Shown here piece after piece: positions 35,978-38,481 of a DNA stretch of 38,481 bases. The notes beneath the pieces are model-generated. The model was not told the DNA's origin. It worked only from the letters and a program-made list of their open reading frames with translations, and made no database searches. The translations under genes were made by a program, and so were the position numbers. This DNA is from Pseudomonadota bacterium (GTDB lineage: Bacteria; Pseudomonadota; Alphaproteobacteria; Rhizobiales; Beijerinckiaceae), in contig JAJYDD010000002.1 in the NCBI GenBank assembly GCA_021777795.1, positions 1 through 38,481 of the forward strand, read 5' to 3'. The stretch's first letter is position 1. Every line of letters starts with the position of its first letter.

Positions 35978-36876
35978 CGGCCAACGGCGTCGCGATCGAC
36001 GATACTTTCGCGGAAGCCTTCGACATGCGCGGCACCGCGCTCGTCATCACCGCCGACAGCCGCAAATGGGCGCTCCAGGCGGCCGTCACGATGACCGGCT
36101 TCGCCACCTCCGTCATCGCCTGCGGCTGCGAGGCCGGCATGGATCGCGAGCTTGGCCCGCACGAGACGCCCGACGGGCGGCCGGGCGTGCGGGTGTTGAT
36201 GTTCGCCACCTCGACGGCGGAATTGCAGAAGCAGTTGCAAAACCGCGTCGGGCAATGCGTGCTGACGAGCCCCGGCTCGGCCTGCTACGCGGGTCTGGCG
36301 GCGGGCGAGGACAAGCTCAAGCTCGGCGCGGCGATCCGCTATTTCGCCGATGGCTGGCAGATCGCCAAGAAGGTCGGCGAGCGCCGATATTGGCGCCTGC
36401 CGGTGATGGACGGCGAGTTCGTCTGCGAATCGACCACGCCGATGACCAAACGCGCCGTCGGCGGCGGCAATCTGCTCATCATGGGCGCGACGCCGCAGAC
36501 GACGCTGGCGGCGACCGAGGCGGCGGTGGAGGCGATGCGCGCCGTGCCCGACGCGATCATGCCTTTCCCCGGCGGCATCGTGCGCTCCGGCTCCAAGGTC
36601 GGCTCCAAATACAAGGGCGCCATCGCCTCGACCAACCATCTCTATTGCCCGACGCTCAAAGGCGCGGTCGACAGCGAGATCGGGCCGGAGATCGCCTGCG
36701 TCCTGGAGATCGTCATCGACGGGCTGACGAGCGAGGCGGTCGCTGCGGCGATGCGCGCCGGACTGAAGGCGATCGCCGATCTCGGGCCCGAGCGCGGCGC
36801 CTTGCGCGTCGGCGCCGGAAATTACGGCGGCAAGCTCGGCAAGCACCATTATCGGCTGAAGGAGCTCATGCCGTGA
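35965..36876 (+). CDS. fhcD: Formylmethanofuran-tetrahydromethanopterin formyltransferase, complex subunit D
   Basis: 303 aa; DTFAEAFDMRGTALVITADS, TGFATSVIACGCEAG, PGGIVRSGSKVGSKYKGAIASTNHLYCPTL. Confidence 0.96.
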   Translation: MSELTANGVAIDDTFAEAFDMRGTALVITADSRKWALQAAVTMTGFATSVIACGCEAGMDRELGPHETPDGRPGVRVLMFATSTAELQKQLQNRVGQCVLTSPGSACYAGLAAGEDKLKLGAAIRYFADGWQIAKKVGERRYWRLPVMDGEFVCESTTPMTKRAVGGGNLLIMGATPQTTLAATEAAVEAMRAVPDAIMPFPGGIVRSGSKVGSKYKGAIASTNHLYCPTLKGAVDSEIGPEIACVLEIVIDGLTSEAVAAAMRAGLKAIADLGPERGALRVGAGNYGGKLGKHHYRLKELMP

Positions 36877-37685
36877 GCGGCTTCACCTTCCGGCTGCGCG
36901 CGCCGCCGCCGCAGCGCGTCGATCTCTCAGGCCTGACGCCGCAGGCGCTCGCCGGCCGCACCCTCGCCGAGATCGCGGCGCTGCCGATCCAGACAACACG
37001 CTCGGCGCTGAGCGTCGGCGACCTTTTCGACATAAGGGAAGGCGATCTCGACGAGATCGTATTCGAGGGCGGCGAGGAGCGGCTCGACTGGGTCGGCGCC
37101 GGCCTCGGCGCGGGCGCGATCCGCGTCGTCGGCGACGTCGGGGTTGAGGCCGGACGCGGCATGACGGGCGGCGCGCTGACCATTGAGGGGGGCGCCGGCG
37201 CCTTTGCCGGCTCCGGCCTGCGCGGCGGGCTGCTGAAGATCGGCGGCGACGCCGGCGAACGGCTCGGCGGCCCGCTCGCCGGCGAGACCGAGGGCATGAG
37301 CGGCGGCGCGATCCATGTCGGCGGGAACGCCGGCCCCCGCGCCGGCGACAAGATGCGGCGCGGCTTCCTGCTCATCGAGGGCGACGCCGGCGATTACGCT
37401 GGCAGCCGCATGATCGCCGGCACGCTGGCGATTGGCGGCCGGGCGGGCGCGCTGCCGGGCTATCTGATGAACCGGGGCACGATCCTGCTCGCGGGCGGCG
37501 TCGTCGAGATGGCGCCGACTTTCCTCGATTGCGGGGTGTTCGAATTGGTGGCCGCGCGGCTTCTCGCCGACCATGTCGAGACGATGAGCCCCCGCCTCGG
37601 CGCAGCCTTTCGCGGCCCGTTGCGGAGGTACGCCGGCGACCTCGCCGCGCTCGGCAAGGGCGAGATCTTCGTCGGAGCGCGGTAA
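36873..37685 (+). CDS. fhcC: Formyltransferase/hydrolase complex subunit C (FwdC-like beta-helix)
   Basis: 270 aa, GTG start overlapping the fhcD stop; repeated GxxGxxxGxxMxxG pattern (GDVGVEAGRGMTGG, GNAGPRAGDKMRRG, GDAGDYAGSRMIAG). Confidence 0.94.
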   Translation: MSGFTFRLRAPPPQRVDLSGLTPQALAGRTLAEIAALPIQTTRSALSVGDLFDIREGDLDEIVFEGGEERLDWVGAGLGAGAIRVVGDVGVEAGRGMTGGALTIEGGAGAFAGSGLRGGLLKIGGDAGERLGGPLAGETEGMSGGAIHVGGNAGPRAGDKMRRGFLLIEGDAGDYAGSRMIAGTLAIGGRAGALPGYLMNRGTILLAGGVVEMAPTFLDCGVFELVAARLLADHVETMSPRLGAAFRGPLRRYAGDLAALGKGEIFVGAR

Positions 37686-37766
37686 CGTCTTCGTCTTGCG
37701 GGCGACGCGGACTGGTCTTACACCCCTCAATCGTACGTTGCGATGGGACGTTTATTTTGGGGGGTC

Positions 37767-38480
37767 ATGATGAATATGCAAAAGCTTGTCGCTGAAGGGA
37801 TCGGCACGTTCTGGCTGACCTTCGGCGGATGCGGCGCAGCGATCTTTGCGGCGGCGTATCCCCAACTCGGCATCGGTTTCCTCGGCGTCGCCTTCGCCTT
37901 TGGCCTGACCGTGCTGACGATGGCTTATACGATCGGGCCGATCTCCGGTTGTCACCTGAACCCGGCCGTCACGGTTGGCCTCGCCGCCGGCGGCCGTTTC
38001 CCCAAGGCGGACATCGTACCCTACATCATCGCGCAGGTGATCGGCGCCATCGTCGCGGCCGTGGCGCTCTATATCATCGCCAGCGGCAAGCCTGGCTTTG
38101 AAGCTGGCGGCTTCGCCGCCAACGGCTATGGCGCACATTCGCCCGGCCATTATGGCCTGTTTTCCTGTTTTATCGCCGAAGTCGTGCTGACGATGATGTT
38201 CCTGTTCGTCATCATGGGCTCGACGCATTCGAAGGCGCCGGTCGGCTTCGCGCCGATCGCGATCGGCCTCTGCCTGACGCTGATCCACCTCATCTCGATC
38301 CCGATCACCAACACCTCCGTCAATCCGGCGCGCTCGACCGGCCCGGCTCTGTTCGCCGGCGCCTGGGCGATCGGTCAGCTCTGGATGTTCTGGGTCGCGC
38401 CGCTGATCGGCGGCGCGCTCGGCGGCGTCATCTTCCGCGCCCTGAGCCCGGAGCCGTCGGCGCAGATCGTCGGCAAGTAA
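37767..38480 (+). CDS. aqpZ: Aquaporin Z-like channel
   Basis: 237 aa; two NPA boxes ([11 protein letters not shown] and [14 protein letters not shown]). Confidence 0.95.
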   Translation: MMNMQKLVAEGIGTFWLTFGGCGAAIFAAAYPQLGIGFLGVAFAFGLTVLTMAYTIGPISGCHLNPAVTVGLAAGGRFPKADIVPYIIAQVIGAIVAAVALYIIASGKPGFEAGGFAANGYGAHSPGHYGLFSCFIAEVVLTMMFLFVIMGSTHSKAPVGFAPIAIGLCLTLIHLISIPITNTSVNPARSTGPALFAGAWAIGQLWMFWVAPLIGGALGGVIFRALSPEPSAQIVGK

Positions 38481-38481
38481 G

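Noticed and set aside
1-38481. CRISPR arrays, tRNA/rRNA genes, transposases, prophage or toxin-antitoxin modules
   Set aside because: None recognised by eye; no regularly spaced repeats, no cloverleaf candidates, and no integrase or transposase motifs in the supplied ORFs.

Overview
The window is a GC-rich stretch that looks like an alphaproteobacterial methylotroph or methanotroph chromosome; this is an inference from gene content. Left part: a tripartite RND efflux operon (permease, adaptor, OMP; minus strand), an OmpR-type response regulator and histidine kinase, a porin with a clear terminator, a Bcr/CflA-like MFS pump, a universal stress protein, an SDR, a Sel1-repeat protein, an SH3-domain protein, a thioesterase, RNase PH, and prfB with the classic CTT-TGA-C +1 frameshift site. 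The main feature is a split archaeal-type C1-transfer island. One half is a tightly coupled five-gene minus-strand operon: amino-acid kinase (MfnE-like), AfpA/DmrB-like flavoprotein, dihydropteroate synthase-related protein, DUF447-like protein and HisA/HisF-related TIM barrel. It is probably for methylofuran and/or tetrahydromethanopterin cofactor biosynthesis. The other half is ATP-grasp-mch-ATP-grasp (orf5)-CitG-like (orf7)-fae, divergent from fhcBADC. A cytochrome P450/membrane hydrolase pair, dnaA, a DUF952 protein and pyrD lie between the halves. Less expected structures: tandem duplications of 21-24 bp at the ends of three genes (mch 5' end, fae 3' end, prfB 3' end), a perfect 22-bp palindrome just upstream of the cofactor operon, an inverted-repeat motif shared by two intergenic regions, and an AT-rich pocket upstream of dnaA with a small, possibly frameshifted ORF. 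All homology calls come from reading motifs by eye; no database search was run.
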